From assembly GCA_934555895.1 (NCBI GenBank), contig CAKTFH010000016.1, forward strand, positions 1-51,883: DNA of 51,883 nucleotides, written 5' to 3'. The notes under the pieces are model-generated. The model made no database searches, was not told the origin of the DNA, and saw nothing but the letters and a program-made list of their open reading frames with translations. Below, piece by piece: positions 1 to 8,149 of the stretch. The stretch is from an uncultured Muribaculaceae bacterium (GTDB taxonomy: Bacteria; Bacteroidota; Bacteroidia; Bacteroidales; Muribaculaceae). The position numbers were made by a program, and so were the translations under genes. Each line of letters opens with the position of its first letter. Position 1 is the stretch's first letter.

Positions 1-41
1 GGCAAATGCAGCCTAAATCTTCTGATTTTATGTATAAAATA

Positions 42-74
42 GAGACTGCCTAACTTTGGTTGTTAGACAGTCTC
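42..74. repeat. 13-bp inverted repeat (hairpin)
   Basis: Arms 42-54 (GAGACTGCCTAAC) and 62-74 (GTTAGACAGTCTC) pair with one mismatch around a 7-base loop. No T-tract follows on the plus strand, so it is not a textbook terminator. It may be the end of an upstream transcript or the scar of a lost element. It lies at the broken 5' edge of the AraC-like remnant. Confidence 0.5.
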
Positions 75-292
75 ACTGGATTGAACTTTTCTTAATCCGC
101 GCCTCAACCATCGCCCTGATGCGGTTCAACAGTCCGCTCGACGAAATAGCCGATGAGCTCTCATTCTCTTCGCTCTCGCACTTCAGTCGCTTCATCAAAT
201 CCAAACTTGGCGTCTCTCCCACGCAGTTCCGCCATCAGTTTAGAGCGTTGAAAAAATCAGATGACATTAATGATATTAAGGCCGGCGATTGA
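56..292 (+). pseudogene. AraC-family C-terminal HTH remnant
   Basis: The 78-residue frame contains the second helix-turn-helix of AraC/XylS regulators: an SPLDEIADELSFSSLSHFSR segment followed by F-x-K-x-x-G-V-S-P-T-Q-F-R. The first HTH and the whole sensory domain are missing. An in-frame TAA at 35-37 blocks extension upstream, and the only available start is a TTG inside a hairpin. A complete AraC protein is three to four times longer, so this is best read as a decayed 3' fragment. The upstream part may lie outside the window in another frame, so a frameshifted gene is also possible. Confidence 0.6.
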
Positions 293-313
293 CGGAGCTA
301 TAAGGATTATTTG

Positions 314-321
314 TAATTTTG
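314..321 (+). promoter_or_regulatory. Bacteroidota -7 promoter element
   Basis: TAATTTTG fits TAnnTTTG exactly. A TTG at 289-291 lies 22 bases upstream as a possible -33 element. It would start transcription about 20 bases before the ATG at 348 and so supports that start. Confidence 0.55.
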
Positions 322-347
322 CATTTTATATAAAACAAATGTTTCAA

Positions 348-1913
348 ATGAAGAAGATACTATTAGTCATTGCCATATTTTGTTGTTCATTTGCATGTTC
401 AGCACTAGAGTCAGATGGCTTTGAAGTGCGAAAAATATCATCACAGGTAAAAAATTTCACTCTCGATTCAATCAATCTTTCATCACCGCTTAATTATTAT
501 CTGTCACGAACCTGGGTACGCACCACAGGGCAGCAACGACTTTGGTCGGATATATCAACTTCAAAATTCTCATTCGACACTGATGCTCCCGACGAAGAGA
601 TCGATGATGAACAGCTCTCGTATATTTTAAACGAGAACATAGACTTTATCGTGACATATCGCGATTCGGTAGCATCAATTATAACACACTCGGAAGGGGA
701 AGACTTCGTGTTGCTGAACTACTGCTGGATAGAGGATGGCCGATGGGTAAATGCGGGGCAATCGATGGCTGATGATTTCAGCCATGCAGAGGAAAAATTA
801 AAGAAGTTTTTGCCTATAAATTATGCCAATCTCCCCCGTATTTCTATGATTAACAATCTTCCGGATGATGTAACGCCTTTTGCAGATTTCCTGCACGATG
901 TAACCACAACGCCCGAGCAGTTCTTGCTGGATATGCTCGCATCGCATAAGTTGGTTATCAATGGCGAAATTCATAGGCGCAAAGTATCATGGGATATGCT
1001 CAGGCGTCTGATTGCAATGCCTCAGTTTACCGAAAAGGTAGGACATCTCTTCATGGAGCTGCCCTCATGGTGCCAGCCGGTTATGGATGAGTTTATGGAT
1101 TCCGATACTATGAATGAAGAGCTGATTTTTCAGATTTTCCGCGAGGAGCAGCCGAACGGTTGGTGGGATAGAGGTGAATTTGAGTTTATCTGCGATTTAT
1201 GGCGCATTAACCACAGACTGCCACAAGACCACAGGATAAAAGTGGTATTGGCTGATTATCAGATGCCGTATTCAAAAATTACAACAGCGGGGAATCATGA
1301 GACTGAAGACCGCAATACACATATGGCTGATGTGATTACAAAGACTCTCTCAGCATCAGCAGACAAGCGCAACAGTTTGTTTCTTGTGGGTTGTGGTCAT
1401 GCCTATAAATCAAATCAAGCGGGAATGGCATCGGCTGCCTATGGTGAAGATTCCCAGCCCACTGCGGCTGCGCAACTTGTTGACCGACTCGGTGAAAACA
1501 ATGTGTTCACCGTTTTCCAGCATATTGTGTCGGGCGACAACGGCGGCGGCAATAAGCGTCCTATTCGCGGAGGTGTCTTCGACAAGGCGTTTGCACTTAA
1601 TGGCAATCGTCCTGTCGGATTTAAACTTGCCGATTCTCCCTTTGGCAAAGAACCGTTCGACGGAATATATGAGATAAAATATAAAATCGATACCGGGAGC
1701 TTTTCCGATAACTATGATGGATACCTGTTTCTTCATTCTTTATCAGATGAACCCAAGGCCGCTCCTTTGACTGAAATATTTACTGACGAATTTGTGGCTG
1801 AGATGAAGCGACGGGCCAATGTGATGCAGATGGAAAATTATCGCTGGATATGGTTCGGGAAGCCGGCCTCCGAACTTACCCGTGATTACATAATCAGTGT
1901 ATTGCAGGAGTAG
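348..1913 (+). CDS. Secreted EreA/ChaN (Tiki-fold)-like protein
   Basis: The start is the ATG at 348, because a hydrophobic signal segment (MKKILLVIAIFCCSFACSA) follows at once and a promoter lies just upstream; an earlier in-frame start would lie before that promoter. The product has 521 residues. The second half shows spaced motifs of the erythromycin-esterase/ChaN superfamily: G-E-x-H at 206-209, an acidic FMELPSW strand at 235-241, DRNTHMADVI at 321-330 and a GH pair at 350-351. The N-terminal ~180 residues are not recognised. Whether it is an esterase, a haem-binding protein or something else cannot be told from sequence. Signal-peptidase I export is likely; the Cys-rich tail of the signal also allows lipidation. 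Confidence 0.45.
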   Translation: MKKILLVIAIFCCSFACSALESDGFEVRKISSQVKNFTLDSINLSSPLNYYLSRTWVRTTGQQRLWSDISTSKFSFDTDAPDEEIDDEQLSYILNENIDFIVTYRDSVASIITHSEGEDFVLLNYCWIEDGRWVNAGQSMADDFSHAEEKLKKFLPINYANLPRISMINNLPDDVTPFADFLHDVTTTPEQFLLDMLASHKLVINGEIHRRKVSWDMLRRLIAMPQFTEKVGHLFMELPSWCQPVMDEFMDSDTMNEELIFQIFREEQPNGWWDRGEFEFICDLWRINHRLPQDHRIKVVLADYQMPYSKITTAGNHETEDRNTHMADVITKTLSASADKRNSLFLVGCGHAYKSNQAGMASAAYGEDSQPTAAAQLVDRLGENNVFTVFQHIVSGDNGGGNKRPIRGGVFDKAFALNGNRPVGFKLADSPFGKEPFDGIYEIKYKIDTGSFSDNYDGYLFLHSLSDEPKAAPLTEIFTDEFVAEMKRRANVMQMENYRWIWFGKPASELTRDYIISVLQE

Positions 1914-1970
1914 ATTGATGCCAAAATTTCTCCAAAACGGCAGATAGTGCAGAACAAAAAAGTTATATGA

Positions 1971-2002
1971 TTTGCGGAAACAGAGAAAAAGCATTAACTT
2001 TG
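1971..2002 (+). promoter_or_regulatory. Promoter of tRNA-Gln
   Basis: TTTG at 1971-1974 (-33) and TAACTTTG at 1995-2002 (-7) are separated by 20 bases, the usual Bacteroidota spacing. The tRNA begins about 35 bases past the expected start point. Confidence 0.7.
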
Positions 2003-2043
2003 CAATCGCTTTAGAGGGCGAGGTTCCTTTGGGCAAACAGGAT

Positions 2044-2114
2044 TGTCTTATGGTGTAATGGTAGCACTGCAGTTTTTGGTTCTGCCTGTCCAGGTTCGAA
2101 TCCTGGTAAGACAA
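2044..2114 (+). tRNA. tRNA-Gln (anticodon TTG)
   Basis: The acceptor arms TGTCTTA (2044-2050) and TAAGACA (2107-2113) pair fully, with discriminator A at 2114 and no encoded CCA. The T-arm carries GGTTCGAATCC, the D-arm contains AATGGTA, and the anticodon stem GCAG/CTGC surrounds a loop reading TTG at 34-36. It is a single gene with its own promoter and terminator. Confidence 0.93.
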
Positions 2115-2121
2115 CGTGGTT

Positions 2122-2157
2122 AAGGAGTTAAGTTCTATATACTTGACTCCTTTTCTT
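2122..2157 (+). terminator. Intrinsic terminator of tRNA-Gln
   Basis: AAGGAGTTAAGT (2122-2133) pairs with ACTTGACTCCTT (2141-2152) with one G-T wobble, loop of 7, and runs into TTTTCTT. Confidence 0.8.
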
Positions 2158-2191
2158 ATACTGCAAACGTGCCTTTTTCACAGATTGTTCG

Positions 2192-2710
2192 ATGGAAAAT
2201 AAAATTATCATGACGCAATGGTATGAATCGCCTTGCGGAACACTGATTCTCGGTTCCTATGATGACAAGTTGTGCCTATGTGACTGGGAGGTGGAAAATC
2301 ATCGTTCCCGGATTGATGCCAGATTGAAACGTAAGCTTGTCTCGGAAATGCAGGAAGGAAGTTCCGAGATTATATCCCGGGCTGCGGCGCAACTTGATGA
2401 ATATTTCGCAGGCAGGCGCTTTATGTTTGATATTCCATTGCTTTTCGTAGGCAGCGATTTTCAGAAAACGGTGTGGCACGAACTGCTTAACATACCTTAT
2501 GGCAGGACAATCTCTTATGGAGAAATGGCAAGCACCATAGGCAGCCCAAAATCGGTGCGCGCTGTGGCCAATGCCAATGGTGCTAACGCAATCTCTATTT
2601 TCGTACCGTGTCACCGAGTGATTGGTAACAATGGTTCTTTAATAGGTTACGCCGGTGGAATGGATGCAAAGCGTTACCTGTTGGAACTGGAAGGCGTGTC
2701 AGCCAAGTAA
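2192..2710 (+). CDS. ogt: Methylated-DNA--protein-cysteine methyltransferase
   Basis: This suicide repair protein moves the alkyl group from O6-alkylguanine (or O4-alkylthymine) in DNA to its own cysteine. The active-site PCHRVIG motif is present with the acceptor at Cys140. Before it lies the DNA-binding winged-helix region (YGRTISYGEMA, then SVRAVANANG with the Arg finger). The 172-residue length is normal for Ogt/MGMT. The start at 2192 is the first ATG after the tRNA terminator; a second Met at residue 7 is also possible. The 3' end overlaps the convergent acetyltransferase gene by 12 bases. Confidence 0.93.
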   Translation: MENKIIMTQWYESPCGTLILGSYDDKLCLCDWEVENHRSRIDARLKRKLVSEMQEGSSEIISRAAAQLDEYFAGRRFMFDIPLLFVGSDFQKTVWHELLNIPYGRTISYGEMASTIGSPKSVRAVANANGANAISIFVPCHRVIGNNGSLIGYAGGMDAKRYLLELEGVSAK

Positions 2711-3184
2711 AAGCTCGTAGTCCACCACATCGAGCCATCGGTCGAATTTACGGCCCACTTTTTCAAAATGTGATACCTTTTTGAATCCTATTTTACGGTG
2801 CATGGCCACGCTGGGGGTGTTTTCAGCTGTGATGCAGGCAATCAGTGCCTTGACTCCCGCAGCAGTGCAACGCGCAATAAGTTCGCGCATCAGCATCCGG
2901 CCTATGCCTTTCCCTCTTTGTTCGGGAGCGATATAAATAGTGGTTTCGAGAGTATGGCGGTAAGCTTCCCTTTCCTTCCAGGGGTGTGCGTAGCAATATC
3001 CTTCCACCTGACCGCATATCTCGTACACTAAAAAAGGATGGTGTGATGAGATTTCAGTGATTCTTGCACTCATGTCCTCTTCCGTTATCGGTTCAATCTC
3101 GAAAGTGGCAGTGCTTTCGTTGATATATCTGTTATATATCGCTACTATCTGTCGGCTGTCTTTTGCCGTTGCGTTTCTTATCAT
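2699..3184 (-). CDS. GNAT N-acetyltransferase, phosphinothricin-acetyltransferase type
   Basis: The 161-residue protein has the GNAT fold throughout: the opening IRNATAKDSRQIVAIYN, the Pat-type Y-I-N-E-S-T-A-T-F-E segment, and the acetyl-CoA loop EQRGKGIGRML near residues 98-108, then an ENTPSVAMHRKIGFK helix. Members acetylate small amine substrates such as phosphinothricin, methionine sulfone or similar amino acids with acetyl-CoA. The real substrate here cannot be told. It is a single cytoplasmic gene, converging on ogt, with its own promoter. Confidence 0.85.
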   Translation of the reverse strand: MIRNATAKDSRQIVAIYNRYINESTATFEIEPITEEDMSARITEISSHHPFLVYEICGQVEGYCYAHPWKEREAYRHTLETTIYIAPEQRGKGIGRMLMRELIARCTAAGVKALIACITAENTPSVAMHRKIGFKKVSHFEKVGRKFDRWLDVVDYELLLG

Positions 3185-3244
3185 ATGTGTCTGACCGTAT
3201 TCGTATTATCAAATTCCCGTGTGAAGAATCTTCAGTCCGTGTTG

Positions 3245-3252
3245 CAAAATTA
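3245..3252 (-). promoter_or_regulatory. -7 element for the GNAT gene
   Basis: On the minus strand this reads TAATTTTG, an exact TAnnTTTG. Transcription would begin near 3238, about 54 bases before the start codon. No clear -33 element was found. Confidence 0.5.
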
Positions 3253-3350
3253 CCCGTTTTCAACTAAATTAGCGGTCAGTTTGTTGGAATTTCGACAAAT
3301 AAATTCTTTGCACATAGTTTAAAAGCATCTCATTATAGAGTCTGGTTATC

Positions 3351-4616
3351 ATGGAGAAAATTGTAGTTATAGGAGGTGGCTTCGCAGGTCTGAACCTGAT
3401 AAAGCACCTCGATTTGAAAAAATATGAAGTAAGTCTGATTGACCGCAACAATTTCCATTGCTTCCCTCCGCTGTTCTACCAGATAGCATCTTCCGGACTT
3501 GTCAGCGCCAATCTCTGTTTCCCGTTTCGCAGGGAGCTGAAAAAAATGAAAAACATTTCCTATCACATGGGTCATGTGAAAGATATAGATGTCAATGCAA
3601 AAACGGTCACCACAAGTTATGAGACGCTCAATTACGACCGCCTTATCATAGCCGCAGGTTCCACCAACAACTATTTCGGCATGGAGAATCTTTCGCGCGA
3701 GACTTTTGGCATAAAGACCGTGGCCGAAGCCGCTCATACACGTGACGAGATACTCGACCGCCTCGAACGTGGCGCAATGTGTCACGATATGGAGCAGCGC
3801 AGGCGTCTGTTGTCTTTCCTCGTTGTAGGCGGTGGCCCTGCCGGTGTTGAGATTGCCGGAGCAATCGGAGAGATGAAGAAATATATCCTTTCAAAGGAAT
3901 ATCCCGAGTTAGCCCCCGACGATGTGACCGTGACGCTTATAGAAGCTTCGCCCAATCTGTTGGGTGCCATGAGAAAGAGCTCGCGTGACCGTGCCTTGAA
4001 AGACCTGGAGAATCTTATGGTGAACGTGCGCCTCAACACCGGTCTTAAAAGCTATGAGGATAAGTATGTGACTTTTATGGATGGCCATAAGGAATATTAT
4101 GAGACTCTTATATGGACTGCAGGTGTAAAGGGCGAACCCATGCCAGGTTTGCCGGCCGATGTCATAGGCCGAGGGAACCGTATACTTGTGGACGAGTTCA
4201 ACCGTGTTATAGGCTATGAGGATTCGCTTTTGGCCATAGGCGACATCGCTTTGATGAAGTGCGACGATTACCCTAACGGTCATCCTCAGATGGCTCAACC
4301 TGCCATCCAGCAGGCGAGAAATCTAGCAAGGAATCTCAATGCAGGTAAATTCGAGCGTAAATTCAGCTATTACGACAAGGGGTCCATGGCCACCATCGGT
4401 AAAAACCGCGCTGTGGCCGACCTCAAGAAATTCTCGTTCTCAGGTTTTCCGGCATGGCTCACATGGCTTTTTATCCATCTGATTTCGATTTTGGGAATGA
4501 GAAATAAAGTGAGTGTGATGGTCAACTGGTTCTGGAATTACTTGTTCTATTCCACATCATTACGCTTGTTGCTGAGGCCTACTAAATATCCTCTCCGCAG
4601 GCACTGGAGTGACTGA
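3351..4616 (+). CDS. ndh: Type II NADH dehydrogenase (NDH-2)
   Basis: The 421-residue flavoprotein passes electrons from NADH to quinone without pumping protons. The FAD-binding motif VIGGGFAGLNL is at the N-terminus and the second Rossmann motif VVGGGPAGVEIAGA lies near residue 157. The FAD-contact strand LAIGDIA and the MAQPAIQQ segment are typical of NDH-2. The C-terminus carries hydrophobic, aromatic segments (WLTWLFIHLISIL, then VNWFWNYLFYSTS) that would anchor it on the inner face of the membrane. The start at 3351 places the Rossmann motif at residue 7, as expected. The 3' end overlaps the convergent DUF2284 gene by 35 bases. Confidence 0.9.
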   Translation: MEKIVVIGGGFAGLNLIKHLDLKKYEVSLIDRNNFHCFPPLFYQIASSGLVSANLCFPFRRELKKMKNISYHMGHVKDIDVNAKTVTTSYETLNYDRLIIAAGSTNNYFGMENLSRETFGIKTVAEAAHTRDEILDRLERGAMCHDMEQRRRLLSFLVVGGGPAGVEIAGAIGEMKKYILSKEYPELAPDDVTVTLIEASPNLLGAMRKSSRDRALKDLENLMVNVRLNTGLKSYEDKYVTFMDGHKEYYETLIWTAGVKGEPMPGLPADVIGRGNRILVDEFNRVIGYEDSLLAIGDIALMKCDDYPNGHPQMAQPAIQQARNLARNLNAGKFERKFSYYDKGSMATIGKNRAVADLKKFSFSGFPAWLTWLFIHLISILGMRNKVSVMVNWFWNYLFYSTSLRLLLRPTKYPLRRHWSD

Positions 4617-5172
4617 TGCAGTCATTGTTGTGGAAGAGCGCTGTTACAAGCATCAGATAAGGCGGCACAAGACCGTTTTCGCCCCATATCAGCTTTATGC
4701 CGAAAAGGTCGGTAAGAGTTTTGGAAATGTCAAAACCGAATGCCTCGAGCGACGGACGCACTTTGTCGGGATGCCGGCAGGGCTGATTGCATGCGCGGGT
4801 GCATTCCTCTTTCTGACAATATAGGCATTTACTAACGAAAGCGAATGCGCGGCTGCCGGGGATGCTTTTCTCCATATCAAGAAGTTCGCGCTCCAAGCGT
4901 ATGCGTTCCGGTATCATCAGTTTCTGACTCTCTGAGATCGGAATGTCATTAGCCTCCGGTGTGATTTTAGTGGCTATAATGTGCGCCTGATTATATTGGC
5001 GAAGAACGGCTTCTGTGTCGAAATCGAATGGCGGACATCCCCAGCTTTTGCCATAGTTAGGGCATTTCTGGCATAGCTTCATGAAATGTGGCGCATCCCT
5101 GTATCCGGCCATATAGTCAGCTACCGGGATGTCGGCTGTGAAGTTTTCGACTTTATATGCGAAGTTGTTCAT
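4582..5172 (-). CDS. DUF2284 Cys-rich metal-binding protein in B12 operon
   Basis: The 196-residue protein has the features of DUF2284: CxxCPNYGKSWGCPPF near residues 34-49 and a Cys-rich cluster (CLYCQKEECTRACNQPCRHP) near 116-135, followed by the EAFGFD segment. The Cys count suggests a metal or Fe-S site; the family has no firmly established function. Its ATG overlaps the TGA of the btuD-like gene (ATGA), so it is translationally coupled to the ABC importer and is the last gene of the riboswitch-controlled operon. A role in handling corrinoid or cobalt after uptake is inference from this position. Confidence 0.8.
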   Translation of the reverse strand: MNNFAYKVENFTADIPVADYMAGYRDAPHFMKLCQKCPNYGKSWGCPPFDFDTEAVLRQYNQAHIIATKITPEANDIPISESQKLMIPERIRLERELLDMEKSIPGSRAFAFVSKCLYCQKEECTRACNQPCRHPDKVRPSLEAFGFDISKTLTDLFGIKLIWGENGLVPPYLMLVTALFHNNDCISHSSACGEDI

Positions 5173-5927
5173 GGTTTTATGGTCATTGTGCCGCTGGCAG
5201 CGTCGAATCGTATGGTATCGTTCTGGAACAACCGCTCTATATGGCCGCTTTCACGCATCAGGGGGGCTGGGAGACAGTGAAGTTGCGGTGTGTCGAGCAG
5301 TGCTATGCTGTCGCAAAGCAGCAGGGCAATGTCGAGCTCATGGGTCGAGAAAACCACGCATTTGCCCTCATCATGGGCAAGATGTCGCAGAAGCGCCACA
5401 AGTTCGTATCGGTTTGGCATGTCGAGAAATGATGTCGGCTCGTCAAGCAGAATAGTCGGAGTATCCTGAGCGAGTGCGCGGGCGATCATCACCCGCTGGC
5501 ATTCGCCGTCGCTCAATGTGTCGATTCCTCTTTGAGCGAAATCGCTCATTCCAACTGCTGCCAGAGCGCGGCCCACAGCCTCCCTGTCGGCTTCCTGCAG
5601 ACGACCTATCCAGTTGGTGTAGGGAGCGCGTCCGATGGCCACCACATCCTCACATCTGAGATTGGCTATGCGTGTGCGCTCTGTGTTGACGAAAGCTATG
5701 GTTTTGGCCATAGTCTGCGGCGACAGGCTTTTGATATTGCGGCCGTCAGCTGCGATTTCACCGCTGTAATGAGGATTAAGACTTGCCACAGCGCGTAGAA
5801 GCGTGGATTTCCCCGTGCCGTTACGCCCGATGATGGCGGTAAGCTTTCCATTATTGAAAGTCGCTGCCACATGTTCGAGCAGCTTGTGCTCGCCGTAGCC
5901 TATGGAAAAGTCGTGTAGCTCTATCAT
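5169..5927 (-). CDS. btuD: ABC importer ATPase, cobalamin/siderophore type
   Basis: This 252-residue ATPase drives the BtuCDF-type importer. It shows Walker A GRNGTGKSTLL, the Q-loop, the signature LSDGECQRVMIARAL, Walker B TILLDEPTSFLD and the switch His in VVFSTHELDIA. The start at 5927 is chosen because it forms an ATGA overlap with the permease stop and puts the first strand (MIELHDFSIGYG) at residue 1; a longer frame starting at 5960 would add an unrelated 11 residues inside the permease. Sequence alone does not separate B12 from haem or siderophore importers; the riboswitch upstream makes B12 the best reading. Confidence 0.85.
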   Translation of the reverse strand: MIELHDFSIGYGEHKLLEHVAATFNNGKLTAIIGRNGTGKSTLLRAVASLNPHYSGEIAADGRNIKSLSPQTMAKTIAFVNTERTRIANLRCEDVVAIGRAPYTNWIGRLQEADREAVGRALAAVGMSDFAQRGIDTLSDGECQRVMIARALAQDTPTILLDEPTSFLDMPNRYELVALLRHLAHDEGKCVVFSTHELDIALLLCDSIALLDTPQLHCLPAPLMRESGHIERLFQNDTIRFDAASGTMTIKP

Positions 5928-6907
5928 GCTGACATTGATTTGTTGCGGAGCACAACCCACACTACGATGGGAATGCCTAAAAGCGCGGTTATGGCATTAA
6001 TGGGCAATGTGAAGAGTTTCGACACAAGGTCGCAAAGCAGAAGCACCGATGCTCCGGTCAGCACCGTACCCGGCACGAGCACACGGTGGTCGCTGTTGCG
6101 GAATAGCATGCGGGTGACATGCGGCATCGCGAGACCGATAAACCCAATCGGGCCGCAAAATGCTGTCACAGTGCCGGCAAGAAGGGTAGTCGAAAGGAAA
6201 AGCAATCTCCGGCTTCGCCGTATGTTGAGTCCCATGGTCACTGCGTATTCCTCTCCGAAAAGCAGCATATTGAGCGGTTTGATGCACACCACCGCGAGCA
6301 CCAGACCGACTGTCACGGCAGGAACAAGTATGCACAGCTGGGTGAGAGTGACATCGCCGAGCGACCCCATGGTCCATATCACGAAAGCCTTAAGGGCCTC
6401 CTCCTTGCTGATATACTGCAGTATCTGCACTATAGCGCTGACACCCGACGAAAACATCATGCCGAGAATGAGTATCACCATGATATCCTTGATTCTGTGG
6501 CCTACTGCAGCTATAATCAGCAGAACAGCGCCGGCACCTATCCAGGCCGCACCGGCCACTCCTATCGACGAGCCTATACCGGCGAGCACCACCAGCGCCA
6601 CACCGAGGCTTGCTCCTGAACTGATGCCCAACACATAGGGACCTGCCAGCGGATTGCGGAAAAGAGTCTGCATCTGCAAGCCGCTTACCGAGAGCGCCGC
6701 TCCGGCAAGGAGCGCCACCACTGCCTTGACAAGGCGGATGTTGATGATTATTTTTGCCGTTACAGGCGCACAGTCACCTCCCGTAAGAGCCGCGAGCACA
6801 TCGCGCAGGGGTATGTTTGCCGCTCCCACCGACAAATCGAGGCAGAATAGGAAAGCAGTGATTATGGTCAATGCCGTGAACAATATCGATGTGCTGCGCC
6901 TGCGCAT
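5924..6907 (-). CDS. btuC: FecCD/BtuC-family permease
   Basis: The 327-residue protein has about nine to ten hydrophobic segments and family landmarks: LLAGAALSVSGLQMQTLFRNPLA split between 60 and 85, GPYVLGISSGASLG near 90, GPIGFIGLAMPHVTRML near 250, and the final PINAITALLGIPIVVWV. It forms the membrane channel of the B12-type importer. It lies 3 bases after the btuF-like gene and overlaps the ATPase gene by four bases, so the three are one unit. Confidence 0.88.
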   Translation of the reverse strand: MRRRSTSILFTALTIITAFLFCLDLSVGAANIPLRDVLAALTGGDCAPVTAKIIINIRLVKAVVALLAGAALSVSGLQMQTLFRNPLAGPYVLGISSGASLGVALVVLAGIGSSIGVAGAAWIGAGAVLLIIAAVGHRIKDIMVILILGMMFSSGVSAIVQILQYISKEEALKAFVIWTMGSLGDVTLTQLCILVPAVTVGLVLAVVCIKPLNMLLFGEEYAVTMGLNIRRSRRLLFLSTTLLAGTVTAFCGPIGFIGLAMPHVTRMLFRNSDHRVLVPGTVLTGASVLLLCDLVSKLFTLPINAITALLGIPIVVWVVLRNKSMSA

Positions 6908-6910
6908 ATT

Positions 6911-8047
6911 TTATTTCAGTTTCTGATGGTACACAAACTCCTCGGCTACGAGTTCCGGATGAAATATCTTTATCAGGTCGCGAAGCACTATATCGGGATG
7001 AACTACGGCCGATTCATAGTAGTCGTTGCCGCCTGCGGCTGTTGTGCGCAGGTTGTTGTTGAAAATCATACCGTTTCGGAAGGGCGGAGTGTCAGCAAAT
7101 TTCGGCACCATACTTCTTACTTCTTCAAGTGATGAGGCTCTGCCCGGATTGAGCCATATGTCGGCCTGCGATGCAAGTTCATAGGCTTTTTCCAAATCAA
7201 TGGCGACAGATTCGTTGCCTGAATCCTGATGGTAAATGAAATCTCCCCCTGCATCCTGAATCAGTTGCACGGCATAGCTCTTTGACGACGGCATGAACCA
7301 AGTGTCGTTATAAGGTGTATTTATCATCACTTTGGGTTTGCTTGATGCTTCGTGGGCAACAAGTTCCTTAAGCTCCTTATAATGTTCGGGGATTTCTTTG
7401 AAAATTTTTTCACCCTCGTGGCGATTACCCGTTATTTCTGAAATTGCGACAAGCCATTCGGCTTTTCCGAGGGGTGACTCTTCCAGGTAATCGCCCACGT
7501 ACATGAACGGAATGCCGAGTTCCTTGAGTTTTCCCTCCATCGAGCTGGCACCGTTGACGCCGTAGAGCAAAACTATATCAGGGTCGAGCGACAGCAGCAA
7601 TTCATAATTGATGTTGCCTTCAAAGCCGATGTCGCCTATGCTGTTGCGGTGAGCCTGCACTGTGGGGTTGGTTATGTAGTCAATCCCCGAAACTCCGACA
7701 ACGTTCTCCGCCTTGCCTAAGGCGTCGAGCATGGCGATGTGTGTTGACGACATTGCCACAATCCGCTCGGCATCTCCCTCAAGCACCTGTATGTTGTCTC
7801 CTTCCGGAATTTTTTCTCCGTCTCGGGCTATGAACAGATGCATGCACACGCTGTCGGCACCCTGCCATGGATTGTCGATAGTTATCATTGTGCTTTTCAT
7901 CCCTTCGGCTCCGTCGATGCGGAATCCGGAGGCATATTCCGGCTCATAAAGCGGGATGTTGAAGTCATCGGTCCCCGAATTTGAGCCGTGGCACGATGTC
8001 AATGCAAGCATCAACACCCCGATATAGCCTGAGAAACGTGTATACAT
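6911..8047 (-). CDS. btuF: Periplasmic corrinoid-binding lipoprotein (BtuF-like)
   Basis: The start at 8047 is chosen because it gives a proper lipoprotein signal: Met followed by YTRFSGYIGVLMLALTSC, with lipobox L-T-S-C at Cys19. The only longer in-frame start is a TTG (8098) within the upstream hairpin. The 378-residue product is a helical-backbone class III solute-binding protein: RIVAMSSTHIAMLDALG begins the first lobe and LLSLDPDIVLLYG is the classical BtuF/FepB strand. It would sit on the inner membrane and hand substrate to the permease. It is somewhat long for BtuF, with an extra N-terminal segment of about 90 residues. Confidence 0.82.
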   Translation of the reverse strand: MYTRFSGYIGVLMLALTSCHGSNSGTDDFNIPLYEPEYASGFRIDGAEGMKSTMITIDNPWQGADSVCMHLFIARDGEKIPEGDNIQVLEGDAERIVAMSSTHIAMLDALGKAENVVGVSGIDYITNPTVQAHRNSIGDIGFEGNINYELLLSLDPDIVLLYGVNGASSMEGKLKELGIPFMYVGDYLEESPLGKAEWLVAISEITGNRHEGEKIFKEIPEHYKELKELVAHEASSKPKVMINTPYNDTWFMPSSKSYAVQLIQDAGGDFIYHQDSGNESVAIDLEKAYELASQADIWLNPGRASSLEEVRSMVPKFADTPPFRNGMIFNNNLRTTAAGGNDYYESAVVHPDIVLRDLIKIFHPELVAEEFVYHQKLK

Positions 8048-8067
8048 ATTCGAAGGAGTTTTACAAA

Positions 8068-8109
8068 GAAGGCCGGTCCGGTAGATCTTTGTCTGCAAGA
8101 CCGGCCTTC
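8068..8109 (-). terminator. Strong intergenic hairpin between btuG-like and btuF-like genes
   Basis: GAAGGCCGGTC (8068-8078) and GACCGGCCTTC (8099-8109) form a perfect 11-bp stem with a 20-base loop. Read on the minus strand it is followed by a short TTTGT stretch. It ends only about 20 bases before the btuF start codon, leaving no room for a promoter in between. It is thus either a leaky terminator (attenuator) or an mRNA-stabilising stem. Confidence 0.7.
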
Positions 8110-8149
8110 GGGCAGATAATTGAAAATATTTTGAGGTTTAAAAGGCTTG

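Noticed and set aside
5940..6638. Long open frame (232 codons) on the plus strand opposite the permease gene
   Set aside because: Ser/Thr/Pro/Arg-rich composition typical of antisense frames; the minus strand encodes a well-conserved FecCD permease.
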